64,000 nt of DNA from Nonomuraea guangzhouensis (lineage in GTDB: Bacteria > Actinomycetota > Actinomycetes > Streptosporangiales > Streptosporangiaceae). Each line of letters opens with the position of its first letter. The stretch's first letter is position 1. Where the stretch lies: the NCBI RefSeq assembly GCF_019396345.1, contig NZ_JAHKRM010000018.1, positions 124,001 through 188,000 on the forward strand, read 5' to 3'. The position numbers and the translations under genes are program-made. Positions 1 through 7,969 of the stretch are shown here, piece by piece. Under the pieces are notes generated by a model. It was not told the origin of the DNA and did not search any database. It saw only the letters and a list, made by a program, of their open reading frames with translations.

Positions 1-599
1 AGCCGGGCCAGCGCGTCGATCTCCGCGGCCGGAGGCGTACTCGACAAGGGGCCGGCCACCACGCGCTGGGCCGCGATCATCTGGTCGAGGAACTCGCCGA
101 TCAGGCCGCGCCACGGGACGATGTCCTGCTGCACGTCGAGCGGCAGGTTGAGCACCACCGTGCGCCGGTCGCGGGCGGCCGCGCGGTAGGCCGACAGCGT
201 CTCCTCGACCGCCTCGCTGCCGGCGGTGACGCGGAGCGGCACCGCGCCGACCGCCGCCGCCAGCGCGTCCTGGTCGACGTGGAAGTTGGAACGTACGTCC
301 GTCGCCTCGCCGGTGAGCACGATCATCGGGGTACGGCTCTTGGCCGCCTCCGCGATCCCGGTCATGGCGTTGGTGAGGCCGGGGCCCTGGTGGACGGAGA
401 CGATCCCGACCTTGCCGCTCATCCTGGCGTACGCGTCGGCCATGGTGGCGGCCCCGCCCTCGTGGCGGGCGGCGACGAAGCGTGCGCCGTGCTCCACGAG
501 GGCGTTGGTGACGTGGAAGTTGCCGCTGCCCACCACGCCGAACACGGTGTCGACCCCGACCTCGGCCAGCACCCGCCCGACGGCCTCGGCGACGATCAT
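1..599 (-). CDS. Thiamine-diphosphate-dependent enzyme, acetolactate synthase-like (partial, C-terminus outside window)
   Basis: This is the N-terminal ~199 residues of a TPP enzyme; the gene runs off the left edge. The protein begins MIVAEAVGRVLAEVGVDTVF and shows the PYR-domain pattern of the acetolactate synthase/benzoylformate decarboxylase superfamily: FGVVGSGNFH near residue 20, the RHEGGAA segment whose Glu activates the cofactor, DAYAR, and HQGPGLTNAMTG. The ATG overlaps the stop of the upstream cyclase gene in an ATGA, so the two are translationally coupled. The substrate cannot be told from this part. The cyclase neighbour suggests a catabolic pair acting on a keto acid or an amide/lactone, which is inference. 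Confidence 0.85.
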   Translation of the reverse strand, partial: MIVAEAVGRVLAEVGVDTVFGVVGSGNFHVTNALVEHGARFVAARHEGGAATMADAYARMSGKVGIVSVHQGPGLTNAMTGIAEAAKSRTPMIVLTGEATDVRSNFHVDQDALAAAVGAVPLRVTAGSEAVEETLSAYRAAARDRRTVVLNLPLDVQQDIVPWRGLIGEFLDQMIAAQRVVAGPLSSTPPAAEIDALAR

Positions 600-1369
600 C
601 TCTCGACCAGAGCCAACACCCGCACAGGGCTTCCAGAACCGCCCACGATCGGCAGCGGCGGGGCCAGGACGACGGCGCCGGTGACCGGCAGGCGGTCGAG
701 GTTGCGCAGCTGGGTCAGGCCGTACTTGCCCGCCCCCAGCAGGAACGAGTGGCACGGGAAGGCCGGGTCGAAGGAGTGGGCCGCGCCCGCGTCCGTGCCG
801 ACGGTCTCGACGCCGACCCCGAGGATGGGCGTCTCGTCGGCCAGCCAGCCGGCGCATTCGACGGAGATGCCGGGAGTGTGCGGGCCGGTCTCGTTGGCGT
901 TCAGGAAGGCGGCCTGGTCGGCGGACCTGGCGTCCCAGCCGGTGCGGTAGAGGAGCCAGCCACCGTCGGGCAGCGGGCCGTTGACCCGCTCCCACTCCTT
1001 GACGTGGTCGATCTGGAGCAGGAAGTCGGGGTCCTTCTCCGCCTCCGCCGACAGGTCGAGCACGACGGCGGGTGCCAGCAGGCTGGACACGGGCACCTGG
1101 GAGACGTCCTGGCCGTCGCGGCCGGTCACCCAGTGGATCGGCGCGTCGAAGTGGGTGCCGGTGTGCTCGCCGGTGTGGATGTCGTTCCAGTACCAGGCGG
1201 GGCCGCGGTCGTCGTAGCGGCTGATCTCCTCCAGCCGGAACGGGATCGTGTTGCCGAACGGCTCGGGCAGCTGGAGGATCGGCGTCTCGGGTGACAGCGG
1301 CGAGGTGAGATCGACCACCTCGATGGCGCCACCGCGCAGGCTCTCCACCAGGCTCCGCAAGATCGACAT
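596..1369 (-). CDS. Cyclase family protein (kynurenine formamidase-like metal-dependent hydrolase)
   Basis: The 257-residue protein belongs to the cyclase/kynurenine formamidase fold. The diagnostic metal-binding motif HTGTHFDAP sits at residues 69-77 (His69, His73, Asp75 are the expected ligands), and VVDLTSPLSPETP near the N-terminus is typical. The family hydrolyses amide or lactone bonds, for example N-formylkynurenine, or cyclises polyketides. The exact substrate is unknown here, and no tryptophan-pathway gene is adjacent. The start is supported by a strong AAGGAGG just upstream. The stop overlaps the ATG of the TPP enzyme, so the two form an operon. Confidence 0.85.
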   Translation of the reverse strand: MSILRSLVESLRGGAIEVVDLTSPLSPETPILQLPEPFGNTIPFRLEEISRYDDRGPAWYWNDIHTGEHTGTHFDAPIHWVTGRDGQDVSQVPVSSLLAPAVVLDLSAEAEKDPDFLLQIDHVKEWERVNGPLPDGGWLLYRTGWDARSADQAAFLNANETGPHTPGISVECAGWLADETPILGVGVETVGTDAGAAHSFDPAFPCHSFLLGAGKYGLTQLRNLDRLPVTGAVVLAPPLPIVGGSGSPVRVLALVER

Positions 1370-1429
1370 GTCATCCTCCTTGATGGGCTGGCTGCATCCT
1401 CCTATATCGGCTGACCGGCGCCAAACATC

Positions 1430-2101
1430 TCAGGCTTTGGTCCATTCGGCGCAGCCGGCCGTCTGGAACGCCTTGTCGGTGGCCTGGATCGTCACGGTGG
1501 CGGGGCCCGCGGGCATGCCGGCCGCGATCACATCGCTGAACTGGGCGGACGCGCTCTTCATCCGGGCCCAGTAGCACTTGGCCGAGCCTGCCACGGGGCC
1601 CGTCGTACGGTAGTTACCGGGCTGGATGTCCACGCCCACGATGAGCGTCCGCGCGGCACCGAGCCCACCCGGCGGAGCGGACGACCCGACCGGCGCGGAC
1701 GCGGTCGGACTCAAGCCTGCCGGGTCCGAGCCCGTCGGAGCCGAGCCGGTCGGAGCCGAGCCCGTCGGGCCTAAGCCTGTCGGAGCCGAGCCGGTTGGAG
1801 CCGAGCCCGTCGGAGCCGAGCCCGTCGGGCCCAGGCCGGCCGGATTCGACGCGGTCGAGTCCGGCTGGGCCGTCTGCTGGTCGGCCGGCGGGGTCGAGTC
1901 CTCGATCGTCACCGTCATCTGGGGCGCGGCAGAGGGCGAGTCCGTCGTTTCCTCAGCACCGATCCCGATGAAGAACCCGAGCAAAAACCCCAGCACGCAG
2001 GTCAGCCCGGACACGAGCACGATGATCGGCGGACTTTTCGTCGCCCGCGGATATTCAGGAGCCGGCGGGTATTCGGGAGGAGGCCCGTACATCACGGGCA
2101 T
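1430..2101 (-). CDS. Membrane-anchored protein with SAPTG repeats and a C-terminal secreted domain
   Basis: The 223-residue protein has a Pro/Tyr-rich cytoplasmic N-terminus (PPPEYPPAPEYP), one membrane segment at about 26-48, a Thr/Ser/Pro-rich linker with tandem five-residue units (mostly GSAPT) at roughly 85-135, and a C-terminal domain of about 75 residues. That domain (VGVDIQPGNYRT, CYWAR, CAEWTK) contains two cysteines that may pair outside the cell. Similar small extracytoplasmic domains occur in many actinomycete proteins of unknown function; I recognise the architecture, not a function. The gene lies 16 nt after the CBS protein on the same strand. Its start has only a weak ribosome-binding site. 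Confidence 0.7.
   Translation of the reverse strand: MPVMYGPPPEYPPAPEYPRATKSPPIIVLVSGLTCVLGFLLGFFIGIGAEETTDSPSAAPQMTVTIEDSTPPADQQTAQPDSTASNPAGLGPTGSAPTGSAPTGSAPTGLGPTGSAPTGSAPTGSDPAGLSPTASAPVGSSAPPGGLGAARTLIVGVDIQPGNYRTTGPVAGSAKCYWARMKSASAQFSDVIAAGMPAGPATVTIQATDKAFQTAGCAEWTKA
1715..1845 (-). repeat. 15-bp tandem coding repeat (SAPTG units)
   Basis: About eight copies of a 15-bp unit (consensus on the plus strand GTCGGAGCCGAGCCC) lie inside the linker of the membrane-anchored protein. Each copy encodes GSAPT or a near variant (GLGPT, GSDPA). Near-identity of adjacent copies at the DNA level suggests recent slippage, so copy number may vary between strains. Confidence 0.85.
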
Positions 2102-2117
2102 TAGCGTCCCACTTGTG

Positions 2118-2546
2118 TCAACGGTGGAGGTAGTCGACCAGCGACGCCTTCTCCGTCTCCAGCTCCTCGATCGCGCTCTTGACCACGTCGCCGATGCTCA
2201 CGATGCCGACCAGCCGCCCGTCCTCGACCACGGGCATGTGGCGGAAGCGGTGCGTGGTCATGGTCCGGCGCAGCTCGTCGACGTTGTCGTGCGGACCGAC
2301 CGTGCGTACCTCAGAGGTCATGATCGCGGATACCGGCTGGTCGAGCACGGCCGCGCCGCGGTCGTGCAGGCGCCGGACCACGTCGCGCTCGGACACGATG
2401 CCGGTGATCGTCACGCCGTCGGCGGAGACGACCACGGCGCCGATGTTGCGCTCGGCGAGCTTGGCCAGCAGCTCGCGGACGGTGGCCTCCGGCGCCACGG
2501 TCGTCACATCGCTTCCCTTGCCGCGCAGAATCGTCCCGATGAGCAT
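2118..2546 (-). CDS. CBS-domain pair protein
   Basis: The 142-residue protein consists of two CBS domains (about 7-60 and 72-130), as shown by NIGAVVV..GITGIVSERDVV and RHMPVVEDGRLVGIVSIGDVV. Stand-alone CBS pairs bind adenosine nucleotides (AMP, ATP, SAM, NADH) and act as energy or redox sensors; no output domain is attached. I chose the ATG at 2546, which has GAGG 8 nt upstream; a GTG at 2555 would add three residues but would overlap that ribosome site. It is divergent from the aminopeptidase gene and first in a minus-strand group with the repeat protein. Confidence 0.87.
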   Translation of the reverse strand: MLIGTILRGKGSDVTTVAPEATVRELLAKLAERNIGAVVVSADGVTITGIVSERDVVRRLHDRGAAVLDQPVSAIMTSEVRTVGPHDNVDELRRTMTTHRFRHMPVVEDGRLVGIVSIGDVVKSAIEELETEKASLVDYLHR

Positions 2547-2708
2547 CTGAACCACCTCGGCTCTCAGTTATCCCGAGCAGTTACCCCAAGCGGGCTCCGG
2601 TTATGCGCTTCACCCGCGTCACTTTCAGGCAAGCAAGCAGGTAGGGACGCCGTCAAGCGTTCCCGTAGGCTGCATGCCGTACACGGACCTTGTGAAACAG
2701 GATGCGTC

Positions 2709-4094
2709 ATGACAGAGCCGCTCAATACCGGCAGCCACGACCTGCCCATCACCGCGGAACTCGCCGCGTTCATGCGGACGGGCTGGGCCGACACCCGGCG
2801 CACCGACGTGGCGGCACTGCCGATCGCGCCCTGGGCGGCCCGGCGCCGCGCCGCGCTCGCCGCCCGCTTCCCCGGCGAGCGGCTCGTCGTGCCGTCGGGG
2901 ACGCTGAAGGTGCGCAGCAACGACAGCGACTACCCGTTCCGGCCGCACAGCGCGTTCTCCTATCTGACGGGCGCGGGTGAGCCGGGTGACGTGCTCGTCA
3001 TCGAGCCGTCGGGCGAGGCCACGCTGTACCTCAGGCCGCGCTCGCCGCGCGAGGACGGCGAGGAGTTCTACCGCGACAGGCGTTACGGGGAGTTCTGGGT
3101 GGGGCGGCGGCCCGACCTGGCGGAGGCCGCCGAGCTCTACCAGATCGGCTGCGCCCACATCAGCGACCTGTCGCTGCAGGGGCCCGCCAGGGTGCTGGGC
3201 GGCGTGGACGCGGCGGTCGACGCGCTGCTGCCGGGCGACGCGGAGTTCGAGGGCTTCCTGGCGGAGCTGCGGCTGATCAAGGACGAGTGGGAGATCGGCG
3301 AGCTGCAGTCGGCGGTCGACGCCACCGCGCGCGGCTTCGAGGACGTCGTACGCGCGCTGCCCGCCGCGCTCGGGCACCCGCGGGGCGAGCGCTACCTGGA
3401 GGGCGTGTTCGGGCTCCGTTCGCGCCTGGAGGGCAACGCCGTCGGCTACCCCAGCATCGTCGCCTCCGGCGCGCACGCGTGCGTGCTCCACTGGATCCGC
3501 AACGACGGCCGCCTCGACGGCGACGACCTCCTGCTGCTCGACGCGGGTGTCGAGTCCGACACCCTCTACACGGCCGACGTCACCCGCACGCTGCCTCTGT
3601 CCGGCCGCTTCAGCCCGGTGCAGCGGCAGGCGTACGAGCTGGTGTACGAGGCGCAGACGGCGGGGATCGCCGCCCTCAAGCCCGGCGCCCGCTTCCGCGA
3701 CTTCCACCTGGCGGCGATGCGCGTCATCAGCGAGGGCCTGCACGACTGGGGGCTGCTGCGCGACTCGCCGGACACGCTGATGGAGTCGGGCCTGTACCGG
3801 CGCTACACGCTGTGCAGCAGCGGCCACATGCTCGGCCTGGACGTGCACGACTGCGCCCGCGCGCGGTCCGAGGTCTACCTGGACGGCGTGCTGGAGGAGG
3901 GCCAGGTGCTCACCGTCGAGCCGGGCTTGTACCTGCAGCCCGACGATCTCACGCTGCCGGCGGAGTTCCGGGGGCTGGGCATCCGGATCGAGGACGACCT
4001 GGTGATCACCGCCGACGGCGCCCGCCTGATGTCCGGCGCCCTGCCGCGCCACCCGGCCGACGTCGAATCGTGGATGGCCGAGCTACTGGGCTGA
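2709..4094 (+). CDS. Aminopeptidase P family protein (M24B Xaa-Pro peptidase)
   Basis: The 461-residue cytoplasmic metallopeptidase has an AMP_N-type N-terminal domain (about 40-175) followed by the pita-bread M24 domain. All five metal ligands are in place: Asp278 (LLLLDAG), Asp290 (YTADVTRT), His373 (SSGHMLGLDVHD), Glu404 (VEPGLY) and Glu428 (RIEDD). The enzyme removes an N-terminal residue preceding proline. The same frame is open far upstream, but the AMP_N domain begins shortly after the ATG at 2709, and the upstream part is antisense to the CBS and repeat genes, so this start is preferred. A stem-loop follows the stop. Confidence 0.92.
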   Translation: MTEPLNTGSHDLPITAELAAFMRTGWADTRRTDVAALPIAPWAARRRAALAARFPGERLVVPSGTLKVRSNDSDYPFRPHSAFSYLTGAGEPGDVLVIEPSGEATLYLRPRSPREDGEEFYRDRRYGEFWVGRRPDLAEAAELYQIGCAHISDLSLQGPARVLGGVDAAVDALLPGDAEFEGFLAELRLIKDEWEIGELQSAVDATARGFEDVVRALPAALGHPRGERYLEGVFGLRSRLEGNAVGYPSIVASGAHACVLHWIRNDGRLDGDDLLLLDAGVESDTLYTADVTRTLPLSGRFSPVQRQAYELVYEAQTAGIAALKPGARFRDFHLAAMRVISEGLHDWGLLRDSPDTLMESGLYRRYTLCSSGHMLGLDVHDCARARSEVYLDGVLEEGQVLTVEPGLYLQPDDLTLPAEFRGLGIRIEDDLVITADGARLMSGALPRHPADVESWMAELLG

Positions 4095-4126
4095 CCGGCT
4101 ACGAGTTGATCACATTTCGTAGCCGG
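4095..4126 (+). terminator. Stem-loop immediately after the aminopeptidase stop
   Basis: A perfect 10-bp inverted repeat (CCGGCTACGA / TCGTAGCCGG) with a 12-nt loop begins on the base after the stop codon. There is no T-tract, which is common for actinobacterial terminators. It separates the aminopeptidase from the mce operon. Confidence 0.55.
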
Positions 4127-4186
4127 CTGACAACATGTGACCTGGGTCTCATACCTTTTCCTCAAATTCCAGCGAAAGCATCGACT

Positions 4187-4206
4187 TACTAGACGGACCG
4201 TCAGTA
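4187..4206. promoter_or_regulatory. Palindrome upstream of the mce operon, possible operator
   Basis: TACTAGACGGACCGTCAGTA contains a perfect GACGG-A-CCGTC dyad with flanking TACT/AGTA arms offset by one base. It lies 40 nt before the yrbEA start, in the only non-coding gap ahead of the mce operon. TetR-family repressors such as Mce3R control some mce operons, and this is the right kind of site, but no such regulator is encoded nearby. Confidence 0.4.
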
Positions 4207-4246
4207 GGGTTACTGCTCCGTAGTCGGCTGGTTACGAGGTGGTCAG

Positions 4247-5032
4247 TTGTCCGGATACGTGGGCCGCAAGGCCGTGTCCGTGCTGGGCCAGGTGGGCGAC
4301 CTCTTCGTCATCGTCCTGGAGGGACTGCGCCGTAGCTGGGACGTCCGGAGCTGGTGGTGGGAGTTCGTCGACCAGTGCTGGTTCCTGGCCCGGGTGACCA
4401 GCGTTCCCGTGCTGCTCGTCTCGTTACCCCTCGGCGCGACCGTGGCGTTACAGGTGGGCGACCTGGCCTGGCAGCTCGGCGCGGCGTCCGCCACCGGGAG
4501 TGCCGTGTTCGTCGGGCTCATCCGGGAGGTCGCGCCGCTGGCCAGCGCCCTGCTGATCGCCGGGGCCGGCGGCAGCGCGATGACCTCCGACATCGGCGCG
4601 CGGCACATCCGTGACGAGCTCAGCGCCATGGAGGTGATGTCGGTCAATCCGATCCACCGCCTGGTCACGCCGCGCATGTGGGCGGCCAGCACGGTCGCGG
4701 TCTGCCTGTGCCCGCTGGTCATCCTGGCCGGGGCCAGCGGCGGCTACTTCTTCAACGTGGTCGTCCAGGGCGTGACCTCCGGCGCGTACTTCGACGGCGC
4801 GCTGTCCCTCGTGGTGAGCTCCGACCTCTATGTGACCCTGTTCAAGGCGTGGATCTTCGGCTTCATCGCCGCGGCCGTCGCCTGCTACAAGGGCATGACC
4901 TGCGCCACCAGCCCCGTCGGCGTGGGCCGCGCGGTCAACCAGTCGACGGTGGTCACGTTCATGCTGGTGTTCGCCTTCAACTACGTGATCTCCGCGGTCT
5001 ACTTCCTCGCCTACCCGCCGAAGGCGCTGTGA
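4247..5032 (+). CDS. yrbEA: MlaE-family ABC permease, YrbEA of the mce operon
   Basis: The 261-residue integral membrane protein is the first of two permease subunits of the Mce lipid importer. It has the MlaE signature region (FVGLIREVAPLASALLIAGAGGSAM, ELSAMEVMSVNPI) and about five to six hydrophobic helices; its length equals that of mycobacterial YrbEA. The start is a TTG with a GAGGTGG ribosome site 6-12 nt upstream. The stop overlaps the next ATG (TGATG). No MlaF/MceG ATPase is encoded in the window; in actinobacteria it is usually elsewhere and shared. Confidence 0.93.
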   Translation: MSGYVGRKAVSVLGQVGDLFVIVLEGLRRSWDVRSWWWEFVDQCWFLARVTSVPVLLVSLPLGATVALQVGDLAWQLGAASATGSAVFVGLIREVAPLASALLIAGAGGSAMTSDIGARHIRDELSAMEVMSVNPIHRLVTPRMWAASTVAVCLCPLVILAGASGGYFFNVVVQGVTSGAYFDGALSLVVSSDLYVTLFKAWIFGFIAAAVACYKGMTCATSPVGVGRAVNQSTVVTFMLVFAFNYVISAVYFLAYPPKAL

Positions 5033-5886
5033 TGGTCACGCGTACGGCCGGCCTCAGGCTCGCCGTCACCGGGCGCGAATGGGCGGAGCGGTTCGCGACC
5101 CTGGCCAACTGGCCGCTGTTCGTGTGGAAGGTGCTGTTCTACTCCGTCCGAGACGTGATCCTCCGGCTGAAGTACGTCAAGGTCGTCGTCCGCCAGGTCA
5201 GCGACGTGGTGGTGGGCGTCGGCGCGACCGTCATCGGCGGCGGCATGATCTTCGTGGTGTTCACGATGGCCTTCGTCGTGGGCGCGACCGTCGGGCTGCA
5301 GGGCTACCAGGGGCTGGCCGCGATCGGCGCCGAGTCGTTCATGGGCCTGGTCGGCAGCTTCGCCAACGTACGCGAGATCACCCCGATCATCGCCGCGACC
5401 GCGCTGGCCGCGCAGGTCGGCTCGTCGTTCACCGCCGAGCTCGGCGCGATGCGGATCTCCGAGGAGATCGACGCGCTGGAGGTGATGGGCATCAACGCCT
5501 TCACCTACCTGATCTGCACCCGGGTGGTCGCGGCGCTGCTGGCGCTGGTGCCGATCTACCTGATCGCGCTGTTCGCCAGCTTCTTCGCCACCCGGCTGAT
5601 GAGCACGGTCCTGTTCGGGCTGGCGCCGGGCGTCTACGACTACTACTTCTACCTGTACCTGCCGGTCAGCGACATCGTGTTCAGCGTCACCAAGGTGGCC
5701 GTGTTCGCCTTCACCGTCGTCGTCATCCACTGCTACTACGGCTTCTACGCCACCGGCGGCCCGGTGGGCGTGGGGGTGGCCGCGGGGCGCGCGATCCGTC
5801 AGTCGATCGTCACGATCGTCCTGCTCAACCTGCTGTTGTCGTACCTGTTCTGGGGTGGCGGCGGCAGCGTGAAGCTGACGGGGTGA
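5032..5886 (+). CDS. yrbEB: MlaE-family ABC permease, YrbEB of the mce operon
   Basis: The 284-residue paralogue of YrbEA has the same permease domain (VREITPIIAATALAAQVGSS, EEIDALEVMGINAF) and ends in hydrophobic helices (VTIVLLNLLLSYLFW). Together the two permeases form the membrane channel to which the Mce tube delivers lipid substrates such as sterols or fatty acids. It begins at the ATG within the TGATG overlap with yrbEA; longer upstream reading in this frame is antisense-like and rejected. MceA follows 3 nt later. Confidence 0.93.
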   Translation: MVTRTAGLRLAVTGREWAERFATLANWPLFVWKVLFYSVRDVILRLKYVKVVVRQVSDVVVGVGATVIGGGMIFVVFTMAFVVGATVGLQGYQGLAAIGAESFMGLVGSFANVREITPIIAATALAAQVGSSFTAELGAMRISEEIDALEVMGINAFTYLICTRVVAALLALVPIYLIALFASFFATRLMSTVLFGLAPGVYDYYFYLYLPVSDIVFSVTKVAVFAFTVVVIHCYYGFYATGGPVGVGVAAGRAIRQSIVTIVLLNLLLSYLFWGGGGSVKLTG

Positions 5887-5889
5887 GCG

Positions 5890-6909
5890 ATGGGACGCGA
5901 CGGGTTCTCCCTGCCGGTGCGCGCGGGCATCGCGCTCGCGCTCATCCTGGTGCTCACGGCGACGACGATCTTCATCGTACGGACCGCGTCCGAGATCAGC
6001 GGCACCAGGATCGACGCCGTGTTCGACCGGGCCGGTCAGGGCCTGGACACCCAGTCCCCCGTCAAGATCCGCGGCATCACGGTCGGCGACGTGACGAAGG
6101 TGTCGCTCGACGCCAAGGGCAAGGCCGTGGTGAGCATGGCCATCGAGCCCGGCGTCCGGCTGCCGGGCAGCACCGTCGCGGCCATCGAGCCGTCGTCGGT
6201 GTTCGGGCCCAAGTTCGTCGACCTCAAGCTCGGCGCGGGCGAGACCACCGGCCCCTACCTGGCGAGCGGCGCGGTCATCACCACGACCGAGGAGCCGCTA
6301 GACCTGTCCGACACGCTGGGCGCCGCCTACCGCGGCCTGAACGCCGTCGACCCGCGTGAGGTCACCATCATCGTGCACACGCTGGCCCAGGGGCTCGACG
6401 GCGAGGGGACGCGGCTGCGCGAGCTCATCGACGACGCGGGCACGGTCGTCGGCGTCGCGCACCGGCAGCGGGCGCGGGCCAGGCAGTTCCTGCACGACGT
6501 GGCCGGGCTGTCCACCGCGCTGTCGGACAAGGGCGACGAGCTGGTGTCCATCTCCTCCGATGTCAACGTCATCACCCCCGACCTGCTGGAACGGGCCGAC
6601 AAGGTGCGGGTCCTGCTCCAAGAGGTCACCTCGGTCTCCGGCCTGGCCGCGCACGGCCTGCGCAAGCACCGCCAGGACCTGCGGGCGGGCGTCCACTCGG
6701 GCGAGCGGGTGGCCGCGCTCATCTACGCCCAGCTCGGCCTGGCCGGTGACGGCGTACGCGGCCTGAACCGGCTGGTGGACCTGCTGAACAAGCTGATCGA
6801 GGCGCCGGGCCCCGGAAACACCCGCCAGCTGCAGGTGGAGGCGTTCGTCTCGACCGACATCTGCGAGCTCGTCGTCGGCTCCTGCGGCCCGACCGACGGG
6901 AGGGACTGA
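5890..6909 (+). CDS. Mce family protein, MceA position
   Basis: The 339-residue protein has an N-terminal signal anchor (about 10-32) and an MlaD/MCE domain (about 38-115: GTRIDAVFDRAGQGLDTQSP, VKIRGITVGDV), followed by a long helical region rich in D/E/K/R that builds the periplasmic tunnel needle. It is the first of six Mce subunits that hetero-oligomerise to shuttle lipids across the envelope. The C-terminus has a conserved Cys pair (DICELVVGSCGP) also seen in other MceA proteins. One base separates its stop from the GTG of the next gene. Confidence 0.92.
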   Translation: MGRDGFSLPVRAGIALALILVLTATTIFIVRTASEISGTRIDAVFDRAGQGLDTQSPVKIRGITVGDVTKVSLDAKGKAVVSMAIEPGVRLPGSTVAAIEPSSVFGPKFVDLKLGAGETTGPYLASGAVITTTEEPLDLSDTLGAAYRGLNAVDPREVTIIVHTLAQGLDGEGTRLRELIDDAGTVVGVAHRQRARARQFLHDVAGLSTALSDKGDELVSISSDVNVITPDLLERADKVRVLLQEVTSVSGLAAHGLRKHRQDLRAGVHSGERVAALIYAQLGLAGDGVRGLNRLVDLLNKLIEAPGPGNTRQLQVEAFVSTDICELVVGSCGPTDGRD

Positions 6910-6910
6910 C

Positions 6911-7969
6911 GTGGCGCTGTCCAGGGAACGGGTGACCCGCCGGTGGACACTGCTCCGCGTCGTCCTGTTCGTCGGCGTGACGCTGACGCTCATCGTGCTG
7001 ATCGCCGTACAGATCGCCCGGGTCAGCACCGGCGGCGGATACCAACTAATCGCGACATTCGATGATGTGTCGGGGCTGACGGAGGGCGACCAGGTGAAGA
7101 TCGCCGGGGCGCCCGTGGGCCAGGTCGACACGATCAAGGTGGTGAACGGCCGCGCCGAGGTCACCATGGAGGTCCAGGACGCCGTCAGGGTGCCGTCGGA
7201 CACCGAGGCCGCGATCAGGTGGCGCAACGCGGTCGGCCAGCGGGTCGTCTACCTGCTCCCCGGCACCGCGCCCGGCCGGCTCGCCCCCGGCTCACGGGTG
7301 ATCCACACCTCGTCCGTGGTCGACATCGGCCAGCTCGTGAGCGACCTCGGACCGCTGACCCGCAGCCTGGACCCGGACCAGATCAACCAGCTGCTCACCG
7401 CCGCCGCCAAGTCCCTGAAGGGCAACGACAAGAACATCCCGCGGCTGCTCGACAACATCAACGCCATCACCGGCACGATCAACGAGCGCAAGCGGACGAT
7501 CCAGGGGCTGCTGAAGGACTACGCCACCGTCACCGGCGTGGTCGCCCAGCGCGACCAGCAGATCGAGCAGCTCGTCGACAACCTGGTCACGCTCTCCGAG
7601 GCGTTCGCCGACAACCGCAAGCTGATCGACGACTCGATCGTGCAGCTGTCGACCACCGTCCACACCTCCAACGAGGTGCTCGGCAAGAACGCCGACGAGC
7701 TGGGCGCGCTGGTCGACCACCTGTCCGGCCTGACCGGCGGCGTCAGGCGGCACGTGGGCGAGATCGACAAGACGATCAGCACGTTCCAGCCGCTGTTCGC
7801 GCGTGCCTACTCCAGCGTCGATCGCGGCCACTACTTCATCACCGCGGTCCCCTGCCTGGCACTGAGCGCCGCGCCCTGCCCGTACCCGATGAAGACGCCG
7901 CCCCCGCTGCGCGGCAGCACCCGGGTCCAGAGCTCGAAAGACCTGCAGAAGCTCATGGTCGGTGAGTGA
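6911..7969 (+). CDS. Mce family protein, MceB position
   Basis: The 352-residue protein has a membrane anchor at about 15-37 and an MCE domain at about 42-120 (YQLIATFDDVSGLTEGDQVK, IAGAPVGQV). The long helical part contains heptad-like segments with NLVTLSEAFADNRKLID. It ends with the YFITAVPCLALSAAPCPYP cysteine region typical of MceB. The GTG start is one base after the mceA stop, and its own stop overlaps the ATG of the next gene (TGATG), consistent with one transcript. Confidence 0.92.
   Translation: MALSRERVTRRWTLLRVVLFVGVTLTLIVLIAVQIARVSTGGGYQLIATFDDVSGLTEGDQVKIAGAPVGQVDTIKVVNGRAEVTMEVQDAVRVPSDTEAAIRWRNAVGQRVVYLLPGTAPGRLAPGSRVIHTSSVVDIGQLVSDLGPLTRSLDPDQINQLLTAAAKSLKGNDKNIPRLLDNINAITGTINERKRTIQGLLKDYATVTGVVAQRDQQIEQLVDNLVTLSEAFADNRKLIDDSIVQLSTTVHTSNEVLGKNADELGALVDHLSGLTGGVRRHVGEIDKTISTFQPLFARAYSSVDRGHYFITAVPCLALSAAPCPYPMKTPPPLRGSTRVQSSKDLQKLMVGE

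Noticed and set aside
1626-2708. In-frame extension upstream of the aminopeptidase that would make an 822-residue protein
   Set aside because: The extension is the antisense of the repeat and CBS genes; family similarity begins after the ATG at 2709.
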